This document shows positions 40,710-50,662 of a DNA stretch of 64,000 bases, one piece after another (within the stretch, counting starts at the first letter, position 1; each line of letters begins with the position of its first letter). The stretch is from UBA4665 sp036388555 (GTDB taxonomy: Bacteria; Patescibacteriota; Saccharimonadia; Saccharimonadales; UBA4665). The DNA lies in contig DASVRP010000008.1 of NCBI GenBank assembly GCA_036388555.1, positions 62,001 to 126,000 of the forward strand, in the 5' to 3' direction. The notes beneath the pieces are model-generated. The model was not told the origin of the DNA and ran no database searches. It saw nothing but the letters and a program-made list of their open reading frames with translations. A program made the position numbers and the translations under genes.

Positions 40710-41601
40710 TTTCAAAACTCTCCTCCTTTCCGCAAACACACCAGCGTACAGCCAAGCTCCACGAATGCCTGGAACATGCTCAGGTGCCGCTCCCAGCGGT
40801 ACCTGAGCCGCCGGTAGTATTTGAGCCACGCAAAGGTGCGCTCGACTCGGACGCGTAGCGTCCCGACGCCCGCGTCGTAAGATGTTGGCGGACTGTCAAG
40901 ACGGTCCTGCCGGTGCGCCACGGAACGCAGCGGGATGTTCGCAACAATGCCGGCGGCCTCGAGGTATGCCCGGAAGCGACTACTGTCGTAGCCTTTGTCT
41001 GCGTTGAGGATGCAAGGCTGGCAGTCCCGGCTCACCGCCAGCTTGAGCACCGTGGCGGCCGCGCTGTAGGCGTCATTGCGGTTGCCGGCGGTCAGGACTC
41101 CTGCCAGCGGTGTACCCCCGAAATCCACGACCAGTGACAGCTTCGTGCCGTAGCGGCGGTGCTTGCCGGAGTAGCCGCAGGCGTCGCGCCAGTGCGGCGC
41201 CTGCACCAGCGAGCCGTCCAGCTGGCAGACGAGCGGATCGAGCGCCGACTGGCGCTCGAGACCATCTAGTGCCGACTGCCAGGCGGCGTGCAGCGCACCG
41301 CGTGCCTGCCAGTAGCGTAACCGGCGCCAACAGGAGACGTAGCCGTACCGGCAGAGGTGGGGCGGAATGTCCTTCCAGCGGCAGCCTGTCTTGAGCACGA
41401 AGACAATGCCAGGCAATAACAGTTGGTTTCCGAGGGCCGGCCGGCCCGTCCGGGCTGTCGGCCGCGGCAGGGCCTGGGCAAGCCAGGCATATTGTGCCGC
41501 AGTTAAAAAGAACGTAGCATGTTTCATGGGTAGCACCTCCTCTTGTTTAAGCGCAAAGGTATGCTACCCGTTTTTTGTGGTATGGGCTGTGAGTTTTGAA
41601 A
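40710..41601. mobile_element. IS5-family insertion sequence (892 bp)
   Basis: Perfect 11-bp terminal inverted repeats TTTCAAAACTC (40710-40720 and, reversed, 41591-41601). Flanked by a CTAG duplication (40706-40709 and 41602-41605), as in the YTAR-type target of IS5 elements. The transposase stop lies inside the left repeat. The rebuilt target GCATATAACTAGTTATATAC is nearly palindromic. The element is intact and looks recent. Confidence 0.9.
40712..41536 (-). CDS. IS5-family DDE transposase
   Basis: A 274-residue transposase of the DDE_Tnp_1 class: N-terminal DUF4096-like region (WLAQALPRPTARTGRPALG, GCRWKDIPPHLCRYGYVS), first Asp in VCQLDGSLV, second in ILNADKGYDS, Glu in RVRVERTFAWLKYYRRLRYR. 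The full-length triad and intact ends suggest an active element. Composition (high GC, Arg/Ala-rich) differs from neighbours, as expected for a mobile gene. Confidence 0.93.
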   Translation of the reverse strand: MLPMKHATFFLTAAQYAWLAQALPRPTARTGRPALGNQLLLPGIVFVLKTGCRWKDIPPHLCRYGYVSCWRRLRYWQARGALHAAWQSALDGLERQSALDPLVCQLDGSLVQAPHWRDACGYSGKHRRYGTKLSLVVDFGGTPLAGVLTAGNRNDAYSAAATVLKLAVSRDCQPCILNADKGYDSSRFRAYLEAAGIVANIPLRSVAHRQDRLDSPPTSYDAGVGTLRVRVERTFAWLKYYRRLRYRWERHLSMFQAFVELGCTLVCLRKGGEF

Positions 41602-41665
41602 CTAGTTATATACACATACAAATCTACACTATTCAGGAACTTCGACGGCATGATAAGATTCAGGT

Positions 41666-42138
41666 ATGTCACTCACCGCCCATGACCTTTCTGATATTCG
41701 CGACGTCGTCCTTGAGGCGCTGGACATCGCGGTGAACCCTCGGCTTGACCGCGTAGAGGATCGTCTGGATGGCGTCGAATCCCGGTTGGACGGCGTAGAA
41801 TCCAGACTGGACGGTGTAGAATCCCGACTCGGCAGAGTAGAAACCAGGATCGACACACTCGAAAACCGTATGGGCGGCGTAGAGTCGCAACAGACTGAAA
41901 CCAATCGGCTGCTCACTATGATTTCGACTAAGCAAGATGGCTTAGAAGCGAAGTTTACGGCATTGTGGCATTGTATGAAGACGTCAAAGAACTGTACATA
42001 ATGCTCGATAGGCAAACCAAGCCCGACATTTCCAGTTCGGCATTTCAGAAACTTCCATCGAACCAAAAAATCCTTGCACTGCACGCCGAGGTGACTCAAC
42101 TCGCCAAAGATTTCCACATTACCTTACCGAAAATATAA
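41666..42138 (+). pseudogene. Coiled-coil protein with an 8-bp duplication frameshift
   Basis: The intact frame runs 111 residues (41666-42001) through a heptad coiled coil. At 41959-41974 an 8-bp tandem duplication (GGCATTGT twice) shifts the frame. Without one copy the frame continues LYEDVKELYIMLDRQTKPDI to TAA at 42136-42138, giving about 155 residues. The protein at 53982 shares the layout and an IKELYGMI segment at the same place, so the longer form is the original. TGATAAGAT ends 6 nt before the ATG: leaderless. Possibly surface or cytoskeletal-like; function unknown. Confidence 0.7.
41760..41843 (+). repeat. Four 21-bp coding repeats of a heptad
   Basis: Tandem units of CGxxTGGAxGGCGTxGAAxCC encode RLDGVES-like heptads in the coiled-coil gene. 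Confidence 0.75.
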
Positions 42139-42207
42139 GCGGACTGAGCATATCGAGCGGCAGATACTGCCGCTACCGGTCTACGGCGTATACCGCCACG
42201 ATGCCAC

Positions 42208-42890
42208 CTAGTCGACTTCCAGCTTGCCCGGCTGGTTCCCGCCGTTCGGAGCGACCTGCAGTGTCCAGTGGTGTGTGGTCTTGGGGATATCATGCGTGAC
42301 AGTCTTGATGATCCGGCCATCGAGATAGTAGCGGATCGCGGTCGGCGTCCATTCCGTCGTCGCGGTATGCCACTGGTACCAGCTGGCGCGGGTACCCAGG
42401 CTGTCAGGAGATCCGCAGTGGTTCGGGGGTTTGATATCGTCCATATCGCACGGCGTCGGATGATGGTAGACATGGATCGTGTCGTCGAAGTTCCCTTCCG
42501 GATAGTCTATTTCACCGTCGCTCCATATATCCGAGCTTGGCCATACTATCATGGCCGTGCCCTGTCCGGCTGCGGCAGTCGCCTTGAACCTGATGCTGTA
42601 GCGGCCGTACAGCTGCCCCAGCAGGTTGCCGATGGGCATGGCCTCGCCGGACGGGGTGGTCGGGGTTGTAGCTGGTGCCGGGAACTTCACAGCCTTGCCG
42701 GCGGACGCAGTCGTGTCACTGACGGACGTCGTACCGCTCGACAGCGTACCGGATTCTGGTTCCACGGACAGGAATAGCGTTGCGGCTTCTGACGTGGTGA
42801 GTATATACGTACCGAGTAAAGCTATACCGATGACTACTGCCAGTATAACCAGTGGGGACTTCGGAGAGGTACTGGTCGTAGTGATTTCAT
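42208..42890 (-). pseudogene. Decayed secreted GH16-type hydrolase
   Basis: From ATG 42888-42890 (MKSLRPVPLRS) a frame change is needed to reach the membrane segment LVILAVVIGIALLGTYIL. Then follow the short Glu-Gly-Thr module (VEPESGTLSSGT ... TASAGKAVKF) and only the second half of a GH16 domain (YGRYSIRFKA, GEIDYPEGNF, ending KLEVD). A TAG at 42208-42210 stands where GH16 proteins have Trp of the DWV ending; readthrough would give VASWRYTP to 42181. The first 70 or so residues of the domain are missing. The Glu-x-Asp-x-x-Glu catalytic stretch is intact but the fold cannot be. Confidence 0.65.
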
Positions 42891-42951
42891 TCTAGCATAA
42901 GCATGACATCGTATAGCATGACGCCGCATGCAACGGGAATGCCCATTTTAG

Positions 42952-43535
42952 TCATCGATAGATTTTAGACAGGAGAGTTATTTCTGTTGCGGACAATGCG
43001 CGGTCGTACAAGCGTACATCGTCCAGTCTACCGTTGAACCAGTTGCCGTTCGGATCGGCGATGCCACCACCACCGATATTAAATGGATAGGCACTGCTCG
43101 GAACAGTACCTATAGGATCCGAGTCTACCATGACACCGTTTTGGTACCACCTAGCGGTCGTGCCATCCCAGGTAAGGTATATATGCTCGTCAGGCCATTC
43201 GTCAGGCTTTTGCCGGTACCGATGTATGCGTTCGTTCCGTTGAAGTTATACGCGCTATTGGCCCTGGCCTTGCGATCTGTCGTCAGGGTTGCGTTGTACA
43301 CCGTGCCGTTATTGCCCTGCGGTGTCGCGTCCTTGGCATTGCCGTCGAGCTTCCAGTGGCTGACAAGCCCGCGCTGTAGCTCGATGTCAGTGCTGGTCGC
43401 CAGGCTCCGTGGAGCACCGCCAAGCGCAGCGTAGACACCGCCGCAAAGTACACACAACGCTGTTATAGACAACCCTGCTACGAGCAACGTCCGGCTGCTA
43501 AATCTAGTTAACCTTCTTCCGGTAAGCTACCTCAT
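42952..43535 (-). pseudogene. Decayed LamG-domain surface protein
   Basis: ATG 43533-43535 is followed by TAG at codon 3. The frame then gives a membrane segment (LLVAGLSITALCVLCGGVYAAL), GGAPRSLATSTDIELQRGLVS, a LamG start (HWKLDGNAKDATPQGNNGT), then breaks near 43190. The rest (HIYLTWDGTTARWYQNGV ... LDDVRLYDRALSATE ... IYR) is in another frame to TGA 42952-42954. About 60 residues of the middle of the domain are missing, so a deletion caused the frameshift. The intact paralogue is at 46874. Confidence 0.75.
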
Positions 43536-43672
43536 CGTCATTAAAGCATAACAAAAATGCCTAGCTCTGTCGATTACTCGCTTTGCGCAGGCTCCTGGAT
43601 TGCAGCGGTGCAGTGCATCAGCTATACTACACAGTAAATAAGCGCAAGCGGAGAACTTACGGAGCGATTACG

Positions 43673-45658
43673 ATGAGCCGATTACCTGTACCTGGCGGAG
43701 ATGACGGTTCCTGGGGGAACGTTCTCAATGACTTCTTATCACAGATCCATGACGCTGACGGCGCATTGAAGTCAGCGGTCGTATCGAAAGCAAACCTGGC
43801 CGCCGGTGTCCAGACTTCGCTCGATAAAGCCGACGACGCCGCTACGCCTGCTCTGGTCGACAGCAAGATAGCTACCCAGGCTGCCAGTGACAGCACGATG
43901 TATGTCACCAAACCTGCCGGAGGCTCGAACGGCCAGTTCCTCATGAAATCCGGCACGGTAGTTGCCTGGGGATCCGCCAGCGGCAGTACCACCTGGGTAA
44001 ACGTCAAATCAGCCCATGGTGCCACGGGTGACGGCACGACCGACGATACGGCAGCCATCCAGGCCGCTATCAACGCCCTGCCCACTACCGGCGGCATCAT
44101 CTACATTCCCCGGGGCACCTACATGGTCGATACGCTGTACATCAACAGCAGCAATGTCTGCGTCCGCGGCGATGGTATCGGCCAGACGATACTGAAGCAC
44201 CGGCCCGGCACCGGCGTTGATTCACGGGTACTCGCCTTCAACAGTACCGGACCCAGCCATACCGCTACACCTGGCGCTTATTTCTCGAATGTAGCAGTCA
44301 TGGACATGATCGTTGATAATAGCAATGCCACTGTCACCAGCAGCAGTGTCAGCAGCACAGTGCAGGGCGCGGTATTCTTCGGATCCATCAAGAATGGAAC
44401 CATCCGCGACGTATACATAAAAGATCCGCGCGAATTCGGTGTCAATCTGTTAGCATGTATCGGAGTTGCCGTCGAGAACGTCACCGTTGATGGCATGCTG
44501 GGCCAATACGCCGTCAACAGTATCAATATTCAAGGCGACCTGATGGAAGACAACTCTGGGGCTCTTATATCCGCAGGACCCTCAAAACATATCAGGGTCC
44601 GGTCCTGCCGGATCATTGGCAACTGGGTAGCCGACGGAGATACTGCGTCAGGCGGCGGTATCTGTATTGATATCATAGAGTCGTCTGATGTCAGTGTGAC
44701 AGATTGCGTCATCGACCTGACAGGCGAACCTGCTGCCAGGGGGCGTAACGGCAGCGGTATCATACTGGAAGGCGGCGGCCGCAACCAGGATAAGATACGT
44801 GACATGAATTTTATAGCTGCAAATAATACCGTCATATATTGCAAGAATGGTATTGGCGCGATTGACACGAGTGGTGCTATAGACACCACCGGCTTGTTAG
44901 ACAATTATACGTTTACCGGCAACCAGATACGAAATTGCAGCAATGGTATCGTCGTTAACGGCCGCAACGCAACCGTGACCGGGAATGCCGTGAAAGCGGA
45001 CTCGTGCGTAGCCATAGGTGCCAATAAAGTATCTACTGAGTCCAACATCACGATTACCGGCAATACCTTGCATACAACACTGAATGCCGGAATTGTCGTC
45101 GACAAGAATACGATCGGCGGCGAGGTAGACGGACTGAGCATCACCGGCAACGTCATCGACGGAAGCGCCGTTCCAAGTAACGGCCTTGGATACGGCATCG
45201 TTTTCTATGGCGCGGTACACAATTTTACCGTCAGCAACAATGTCGTCCGTAATACCAGACTGGCCGGTATGTACCTATCTTCAAACAGCGCCTCACTGAA
45301 AGCTGAGACCGGCCGTATCATCGGCAACCTGTTCCTGAATGTCTGCCGGGGTAGCGGTCTTTCATTCCCGACCTATTATGGTATCTCGAGTGCCGGCAGC
45401 GACAGCGTACTGACCGCTCTAAACCATGTCACTGGCGGTGCCGGGATGCAGCGGCATATTGCCAGCGAGAACGGCTATCCGATGACTATCTTCGGCAACA
45501 CCACCACCGACAACGGCGGTGTCATACAGGACAACAATGATTCGAGCATCCGGCTCGGCGGCACGGTCAGCGGATCGCGCGGAGGCAACGCCGCCTTAGC
45601 TAGTCTGCTCAGCGGCCTCTCTGCCGCCCAGTTCATAAAGAATAGTTCGACGACGTGA
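43673..45658 (+). CDS. Tail-fibre-like N-terminus fused to a right-handed beta-helix (pectate-lyase-like) protein
   Basis: A 661-residue protein. Residues 1-35 (MSRLPVPGGDDGSWGNVLND) match the start of the protein at 57908 and of phage tail-fibre-type proteins. A Thr/Ser-rich region follows to about 120, then a pectate_lyase_3-like domain (GATGDGTTDDTAAIQAAI) and long beta-helix repeats to the end. Start at 43673 has GGAG 8 nt upstream. No signal peptide is seen. It may bind or cut a surface polysaccharide. It probably forms an operon with the next gene (37-bp gap). Confidence 0.85.
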   Translation: MSRLPVPGGDDGSWGNVLNDFLSQIHDADGALKSAVVSKANLAAGVQTSLDKADDAATPALVDSKIATQAASDSTMYVTKPAGGSNGQFLMKSGTVVAWGSASGSTTWVNVKSAHGATGDGTTDDTAAIQAAINALPTTGGIIYIPRGTYMVDTLYINSSNVCVRGDGIGQTILKHRPGTGVDSRVLAFNSTGPSHTATPGAYFSNVAVMDMIVDNSNATVTSSSVSSTVQGAVFFGSIKNGTIRDVYIKDPREFGVNLLACIGVAVENVTVDGMLGQYAVNSINIQGDLMEDNSGALISAGPSKHIRVRSCRIIGNWVADGDTASGGGICIDIIESSDVSVTDCVIDLTGEPAARGRNGSGIILEGGGRNQDKIRDMNFIAANNTVIYCKNGIGAIDTSGAIDTTGLLDNYTFTGNQIRNCSNGIVVNGRNATVTGNAVKADSCVAIGANKVSTESNITITGNTLHTTLNAGIVVDKNTIGGEVDGLSITGNVIDGSAVPSNGLGYGIVFYGAVHNFTVSNNVVRNTRLAGMYLSSNSASLKAETGRIIGNLFLNVCRGSGLSFPTYYGISSAGSDSVLTALNHVTGGAGMQRHIASENGYPMTIFGNTTTDNGGVIQDNNDSSIRLGGTVSGSRGGNAALASLLSGLSAAQFIKNSSTT

Positions 45659-45694
45659 TGTATACTGATATTAAACATAAGCGGAGCTCCTGAT

Positions 45695-46804
45695 ATGGGC
45701 CAGGCAGTATTTGGTAATAGACGAATTTTAAAGGATAAACGGTTCCGAATAGCTGTAGTTATCGTCACGGTTATCAGCATTGCCGGTATTGGCAGCTACA
45801 TGGCGTTCGGATCCAAGGCTGCTGGACCGTTCGTAGCCGCGGAGACAGAAAGCGGTACGGTCTCTGCACCAGCATCCGCCATCACCGACACGACTGCCTC
45901 GGCTGGCCGAGGCGTCAAGTTCGGTGCCGCCACGCCACCGCCGACACCACCGACTCCCCCGCCAGTTGGCGTTCCGACGCAGCGGGCAGGCTGGTGGTGG
46001 TCCGACCTGGAGTCGGTACCACTCGGTGTCGTACGACCGAATACGACGGCATCTACCGAGCTCAAGAAGCACTGGACTTGGTTCGGCCAGAACGGTCAGG
46101 AGAATGAATATGGCTACCCGGAAATGGTGACCGCCTCCAGCCAAGGCATCCCGGCGGCACCGGCCGGAGACAAAATACTGAAGCTGCATCATGCGCGTGG
46201 CGATACCGCCGTGCACCACAAACTTTTCAAAACCTTCACGACACAGAACTGGACCAATGGACAGCTCGTGCCGGACGGGCCGTCGCCTGCTGATGTATCT
46301 GGACGTTACATATCATACATGTACGTACCGTCAGCCAAGTTCAGCATGACATCGCACGGCTGGGTCAATATGTTCCAGTACAAAGAGAACATCATCACCA
46401 CGGCTGGATTCCAGCAGGATCCGACATGGCTCGCCGGAGTGAACACCACAGGCACGCCTGGCAGATACGTCCTCAAGTTCCGCACCGCGACATATGACTT
46501 TACCCCCTATATGGACAAATGGGTGAAATGGGAAATGCGGCTGTACCAGGGCCAGAAGATAGAATGGTACCTAAACGACCGTCTCATAGAAACCGGTCTG
46601 GAGAGCCAGCAACATGTTGGATCACGGTGTAGAGTCGGCGGCACCTATAACGGCGCGACCATCACCGACTGCAAGGGCTGGGTCTTCGGCGTCGGCAACT
46701 ACACATCGAACCAGAACCTCTCCGGGTCATGCCGCTGTGAACCCGATTATAACTATATCGACACCACGGTATACGTCGACTTGACGACCCTGCTCCCTCT
46801 CTAG
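45695..46804 (+). CDS. Anchored jelly-roll protein, polysaccharide-lyase-like
   Basis: A 369-residue protein with an N-terminal membrane segment (about 18-38), the short module (AETESGTVSAPASAITDTTASAGRGVKF, in two parts around residues 48-75), a Pro-rich linker, then a beta-jelly-roll domain (about 100-365) of the kind seen in alginate-lyase-like and concanavalin-fold proteins. No catalytic motif is certain. Ribosome site GGAG. Downstream are two hairpins (46826-46842, 46848-46886). Confidence 0.75.
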   Translation: MGQAVFGNRRILKDKRFRIAVVIVTVISIAGIGSYMAFGSKAAGPFVAAETESGTVSAPASAITDTTASAGRGVKFGAATPPPTPPTPPPVGVPTQRAGWWWSDLESVPLGVVRPNTTASTELKKHWTWFGQNGQENEYGYPEMVTASSQGIPAAPAGDKILKLHHARGDTAVHHKLFKTFTTQNWTNGQLVPDGPSPADVSGRYISYMYVPSAKFSMTSHGWVNMFQYKENIITTAGFQQDPTWLAGVNTTGTPGRYVLKFRTATYDFTPYMDKWVKWEMRLYQGQKIEWYLNDRLIETGLESQQHVGSRCRVGGTYNGATITDCKGWVFGVGNYTSNQNLSGSCRCEPDYNYIDTTVYVDLTTLLPL

Positions 46805-46825
46805 CGTTAGCGCACAAAATAATAG

Positions 46826-46886
46826 TGCACATGTGATGTGCAACTGTACTGTACCGGCAACAGGACTAATCCTCTACCGGTACAGT
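46826..46886. terminator. Two hairpins between convergent surface-protein genes
   Basis: TGCACAT-GTG-ATGTGCA (46826-46842) and ACTGTACCGG/CCGGTACAGT (46848-46857 / 46877-46886). The second includes the last codons of the minus-strand LamG gene. T-runs are short. Confidence 0.55.
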
Positions 46887-48967
46887 CTATTTAGGGCAGT
46901 CACTTCAGTTGCTGACAAAGCCCGATTATATATCCGTATATCGTCCAGCTGACCGCTATACCATATGCTCCCTGCCGCCCTTTCATTACCGAATATCGTG
47001 TAGCCGACCGTGCCGGTACCAACGGCGGTCGTATTGGGTGAAACGGCCACATTATCTAAGTATAAATTGTTTGTTGTACCGTCGTATGTATAGGCGAAAT
47101 GATGCCAGCTATTCGTCGCAGTAAACGCGGTTTGTATAATCGATCCTACACTACAACGGTACACCGCAAACTTATTCGTATCAACGACGACCGCTAATCC
47201 AGCAGTACATGTACCAGTGTCGCTCAAGGCCATGAGTACTTGAATACCTGACGTCTTTGTTGTATTGAACCAGCCCGTGACCGTCTTTGCACCGTTGACC
47301 GCCGGGATATTATTATTGGACTGCGCGAGGATGTAAGCGTTTGTGCCATTAAAGCTATACGCGCTATTCAGTCTCCCCTTCCTGTCCGTCGTCAGCGTCG
47401 CTGCCGTCACCAGACCGTTATTCCCCTGCGGCGTGCTGTCCTTGGCATTCCCGTTCATCGGCCAGTCGCCGACGAGGCCTTTTTGGAGGTCGCTGAGCTG
47501 CACATTTGCATTGTAGGCGGTAGCCTGGGCGGCGACTTCTGGCGCAGTCAGGGCGCGGTTGTAAATCCTGACTTCATCTATGGAACCGGCGAACTTGTAA
47601 TCCGCACAACTAGCCGAACCAGTTACTTCGTCGCCAAAACATACACCTGACGTATTGGTATTTATCGCCCCACTGAAGGTGTTGGTAGCGACTTGTTGCC
47701 CGTTTACATATAGCCGGGCAATCGTTCCGTCATAGGTAGCTGTTATATTCGCCCAGCTGCCGCTGGTCAGGACGCTACGGCTGACTTGAATTACCTGATA
47801 CCCAATACCGGCGATTGAAACATCGAAGCACAGGTTACCATTCAGGCAATCGCCATACGCTGCTCCACTATTATTCACATACAGCGACCAGCCACCCCCG
47901 TCTTCTGTATTCGATAGTATACTCGGGAAACCTCCGGCAGCAACATTCGTGAATTTAGCCCACACTCCTACTGATATGGCGCTTGTGGGTTTGTACGCAG
48001 TACTGTGTGGGATGACGATGCTGCTGGTCGTGCCATTAAAGCTGTATGCACTATTCGCCGCTCCTTTCCTGTCGGTCGTCAGACTGGCGGAATTGGCGGT
48101 ACCGTTCGCTCCATTCGGCGTGGCGTCCTTGACATTACCGTCGAGTTTCCAGTGTCCGACCAGGCCGTTTTCACCGGCCGCAGCACGGAGGCCGGGGTCG
48201 TACTGGTCGAAGAGTGCTTTAGCTTCGGCAGCGTTGAGGGCGCGGTTGTAGACGCGGGCGTCATCGAGCTGGCCTGCATACCAAAAAACAGAACTTCCTC
48301 CGGAACCGATGCCGAGGACATTGGTGTATGGATATATTGATGCTGCAGTAAGACTGCCCGCAAGCGTACCGTCTAGATACAAGCGCATCGCACCAGCCGC
48401 GTACGTCGCAGTTAGCAGATGCCATTTTGTAGTATCAGTAGCTGCAGTGTCGATATAGGTTCCCGCGGAACAATCGGAATTGAATAACTGGAATCTATAT
48501 TCCGTCGATACACCCGTCGTGATACCGCCGTTACACCCGTCCTTTCCTAATAATACGTTCTCGGAACCCTGTGATCCGCCTTTTGCCCATATGGACAACG
48601 ACCACTCCGCTCCATAATTGTTGCTTGTCATAACCTTCGGATCCATATTAGCGACGGTCATGTACTGCGAAGAACCATTAAATGATTTTGCGCCGGCAGC
48701 CATGGTCTTGCGGTCAGCAACGTCGGCTGGCGCGCCGTTCAGCGTACCGTCGCGGGCAAATGGACTACTGTCCTTGGCATTGCCGTCCAGCTTCCAATGA
48801 CCGATCAAGCCTTTTTGGAGTTCTACATCAGTAGCGACAACTGCATTCTTCGGCGCGCCGCCGAGCGCGGCATACGTAATGGGCGCCAGCAGTGCCAGGC
48901 CGACGGCGCAGACGATCAGCACTACTACTGCTTTCTTCGTGAGCCGACGCCTGCGTGTGAACACCAT
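46874..48967 (-). CDS. Three-LamG-domain anchored surface protein
   Basis: A 697-residue protein. Membrane segment (about 12-34), then three LamG (concanavalin-like) domains at about 50-240, 270-475 and 500-695, each beginning with a HWKLDGN or DWPMNGN-type strand and ending with DARVYNRAL or DIRIYNRAL. Adhesion to glycans is the usual role. The N-terminal segment matches the decayed copy at 42952 closely. Start ATG 48967, with TATAGA 5 nt upstream suggesting a leaderless start. Confidence 0.92.
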   Translation of the reverse strand: MVFTRRRRLTKKAVVVLIVCAVGLALLAPITYAALGGAPKNAVVATDVELQKGLIGHWKLDGNAKDSSPFARDGTLNGAPADVADRKTMAAGAKSFNGSSQYMTVANMDPKVMTSNNYGAEWSLSIWAKGGSQGSENVLLGKDGCNGGITTGVSTEYRFQLFNSDCSAGTYIDTAATDTTKWHLLTATYAAGAMRLYLDGTLAGSLTAASIYPYTNVLGIGSGGSSVFWYAGQLDDARVYNRALNAAEAKALFDQYDPGLRAAAGENGLVGHWKLDGNVKDATPNGANGTANSASLTTDRKGAANSAYSFNGTTSSIVIPHSTAYKPTSAISVGVWAKFTNVAAGGFPSILSNTEDGGGWSLYVNNSGAAYGDCLNGNLCFDVSIAGIGYQVIQVSRSVLTSGSWANITATYDGTIARLYVNGQQVATNTFSGAINTNTSGVCFGDEVTGSASCADYKFAGSIDEVRIYNRALTAPEVAAQATAYNANVQLSDLQKGLVGDWPMNGNAKDSTPQGNNGLVTAATLTTDRKGRLNSAYSFNGTNAYILAQSNNNIPAVNGAKTVTGWFNTTKTSGIQVLMALSDTGTCTAGLAVVVDTNKFAVYRCSVGSIIQTAFTATNSWHHFAYTYDGTTNNLYLDNVAVSPNTTAVGTGTVGYTIFGNERAAGSIWYSGQLDDIRIYNRALSATEVTALNRLYR

Positions 48968-49056
48968 ATGTATCTATAAGCATAACAGAAATATAGCTTT
49001 TTTAACAGGTAGGGTACGTCTGTTGCTCTGTCTGCCACAAACGCAACGTGTGCGGT

Positions 49057-50529
49057 CTAGGGAGTGACTTTATAGATATGATAGCTGTACTCGGCCTCGA
49101 AACTGTCATTGAAGGTACCGATCGATACCGGTACTGTGCGGTTCTCATGCAGTGCGCTTACTTGTGCCGTTTTTAGTCCGGCCGGCAGGCTGAACGTCTT
49201 GGTACCAGTCGAGCCCTTGTCGCCCATCGCAAATATATAGGCGGAGCCGTTGTGCCATTTCAGCATGGCATCTATGGCGCTGCCGAAGGAATACTGGTAG
49301 GATTGTGTATTCAGCACCGGTGCGAGCTCTTTGATGTAACCGTTGATCTTCGTCACGCTGGCTTTGGGAGCGTTGGCGCAGTCCAGCAGTCCGTCATTCG
49401 ACGGGCAGGTACCGCTGAAATTATGCTTGAAATAGGTAATGCCGCGGGCTTCGTGAATCAATGAGCTCATGACAGCACCTTCGACCTGCGGTCCGGTGAT
49501 GGCTCGGCCGTTCTGGAACGGTGAGCCCGTTTCAACGAATGACCATATCATCTGGCGTTTGCCATCGAGTGCGTCCAGCTTGCGTACTCGGTCTACGACG
49601 GCTCCGTAATTTGCCGCCCGGCGGCATTCGGCCTGTGTCAGGTCTTTCAATCCGGTATAGATACTGACCGGGCCGCTGCCCTGGATCATGGTCGGACCCT
49701 GGGCGGCCGTGCAGACATCACCGTCGGTGTACCAGTAAATATCATCAGACATGATGGTCGTATAGCCGTTTAAGAATTGGGCGAATTGGGCGTCGCTTTC
49801 CCACCCCGGGAATATACCTTTGCCAAAATTAGCGTGTACGGCGTAACCGCCGCTTGACGGCACCCGGGTCAGTATCTTGGCCAGCGCGGTGTAGCCGCAC
49901 TTGCCGCCCTTATCAACGGCAGGAGTGCAGACGGTAGGCCAAGGCTGGCCCTCGTTCCACTGGTCATTGCCGGGCCCGGCCCACATATCAACTTCATCTT
50001 CCAGGTGCATGCCGATAGTCTCGGTTCCAGTACCGCTGGATCCGGCATCCGCTACCGCGAACATCCCATTTGACCGCAGGAGCGGCAAATTTGCGTTTGA
50101 TTCCATCTTGACCGATGTGTTGATGCCGAGCGCCTTATAGCCATTTATATCAGTTTGTGAATTGGCGCGCATATACCAGGCACTGATGGGGATAAAGGCC
50201 GGATTTGTCCATCCGGCAGCCTTTGTTTTCGGGAAGTTGTCATAGTAAGCACTGCCCCCCTCCCAAGGAATCAGCGGCAAACTACTCAGCGGATTGACAC
50301 TGTTGGTGGCTGTACCGAATTTCACAGCCGCTCCTGCCGAAGCCGTATTGTCGGTAATCTTTGATGCCCCGCTCGTCACAGTACCAGATTCGGATTCTGC
50401 CGTCACAAATGGCGTAGCTGCCCGCGACGAGACAAGCAGCAGTGTACCTATCAAGGCTATGCCGGCAACTGCCAGTAGAAGTACGGTCTGTGTACGAAGC
50501 AGGCGGGAGACAAGCGAATGGAATGACAT
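49057..50529 (-). CDS. Anchored putative TIM-barrel glycosidase
   Basis: A 490-residue protein: membrane segment (about 12-35), the short module (AESESGTVTSGASKITDN... around 38-72), then a domain with TIM-barrel traits: IPISAWYMR, GMHLEDEVDMWAG (candidate acid cluster), and IMSDDIYWYTDGD. Two Cys pairs suggest an extracellular fold. Start at ATG 50529 has GAGGTGT upstream; the longer frame to 50598 lacks a site. Family is not certain; glycan hydrolysis is inferred from context. Confidence 0.72.
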   Translation of the reverse strand: MSFHSLVSRLLRTQTVLLLAVAGIALIGTLLLVSSRAATPFVTAESESGTVTSGASKITDNTASAGAAVKFGTATNSVNPLSSLPLIPWEGGSAYYDNFPKTKAAGWTNPAFIPISAWYMRANSQTDINGYKALGINTSVKMESNANLPLLRSNGMFAVADAGSSGTGTETIGMHLEDEVDMWAGPGNDQWNEGQPWPTVCTPAVDKGGKCGYTALAKILTRVPSSGGYAVHANFGKGIFPGWESDAQFAQFLNGYTTIMSDDIYWYTDGDVCTAAQGPTMIQGSGPVSIYTGLKDLTQAECRRAANYGAVVDRVRKLDALDGKRQMIWSFVETGSPFQNGRAITGPQVEGAVMSSLIHEARGITYFKHNFSGTCPSNDGLLDCANAPKASVTKINGYIKELAPVLNTQSYQYSFGSAIDAMLKWHNGSAYIFAMGDKGSTGTKTFSLPAGLKTAQVSALHENRTVPVSIGTFNDSFEAEYSYHIYKVTP

Positions 50530-50662
50530 GAACACACCTCGAATAGTTGTTATGGTTGAATTATATACCACAGGCATCGGAATCGAAACTACACCCATAT
50601 TCGTTCCCCGCCCTGCCGTCAGAAGTCCGTACCCTTTGACCCGATTGACGAGATGCGTATTC

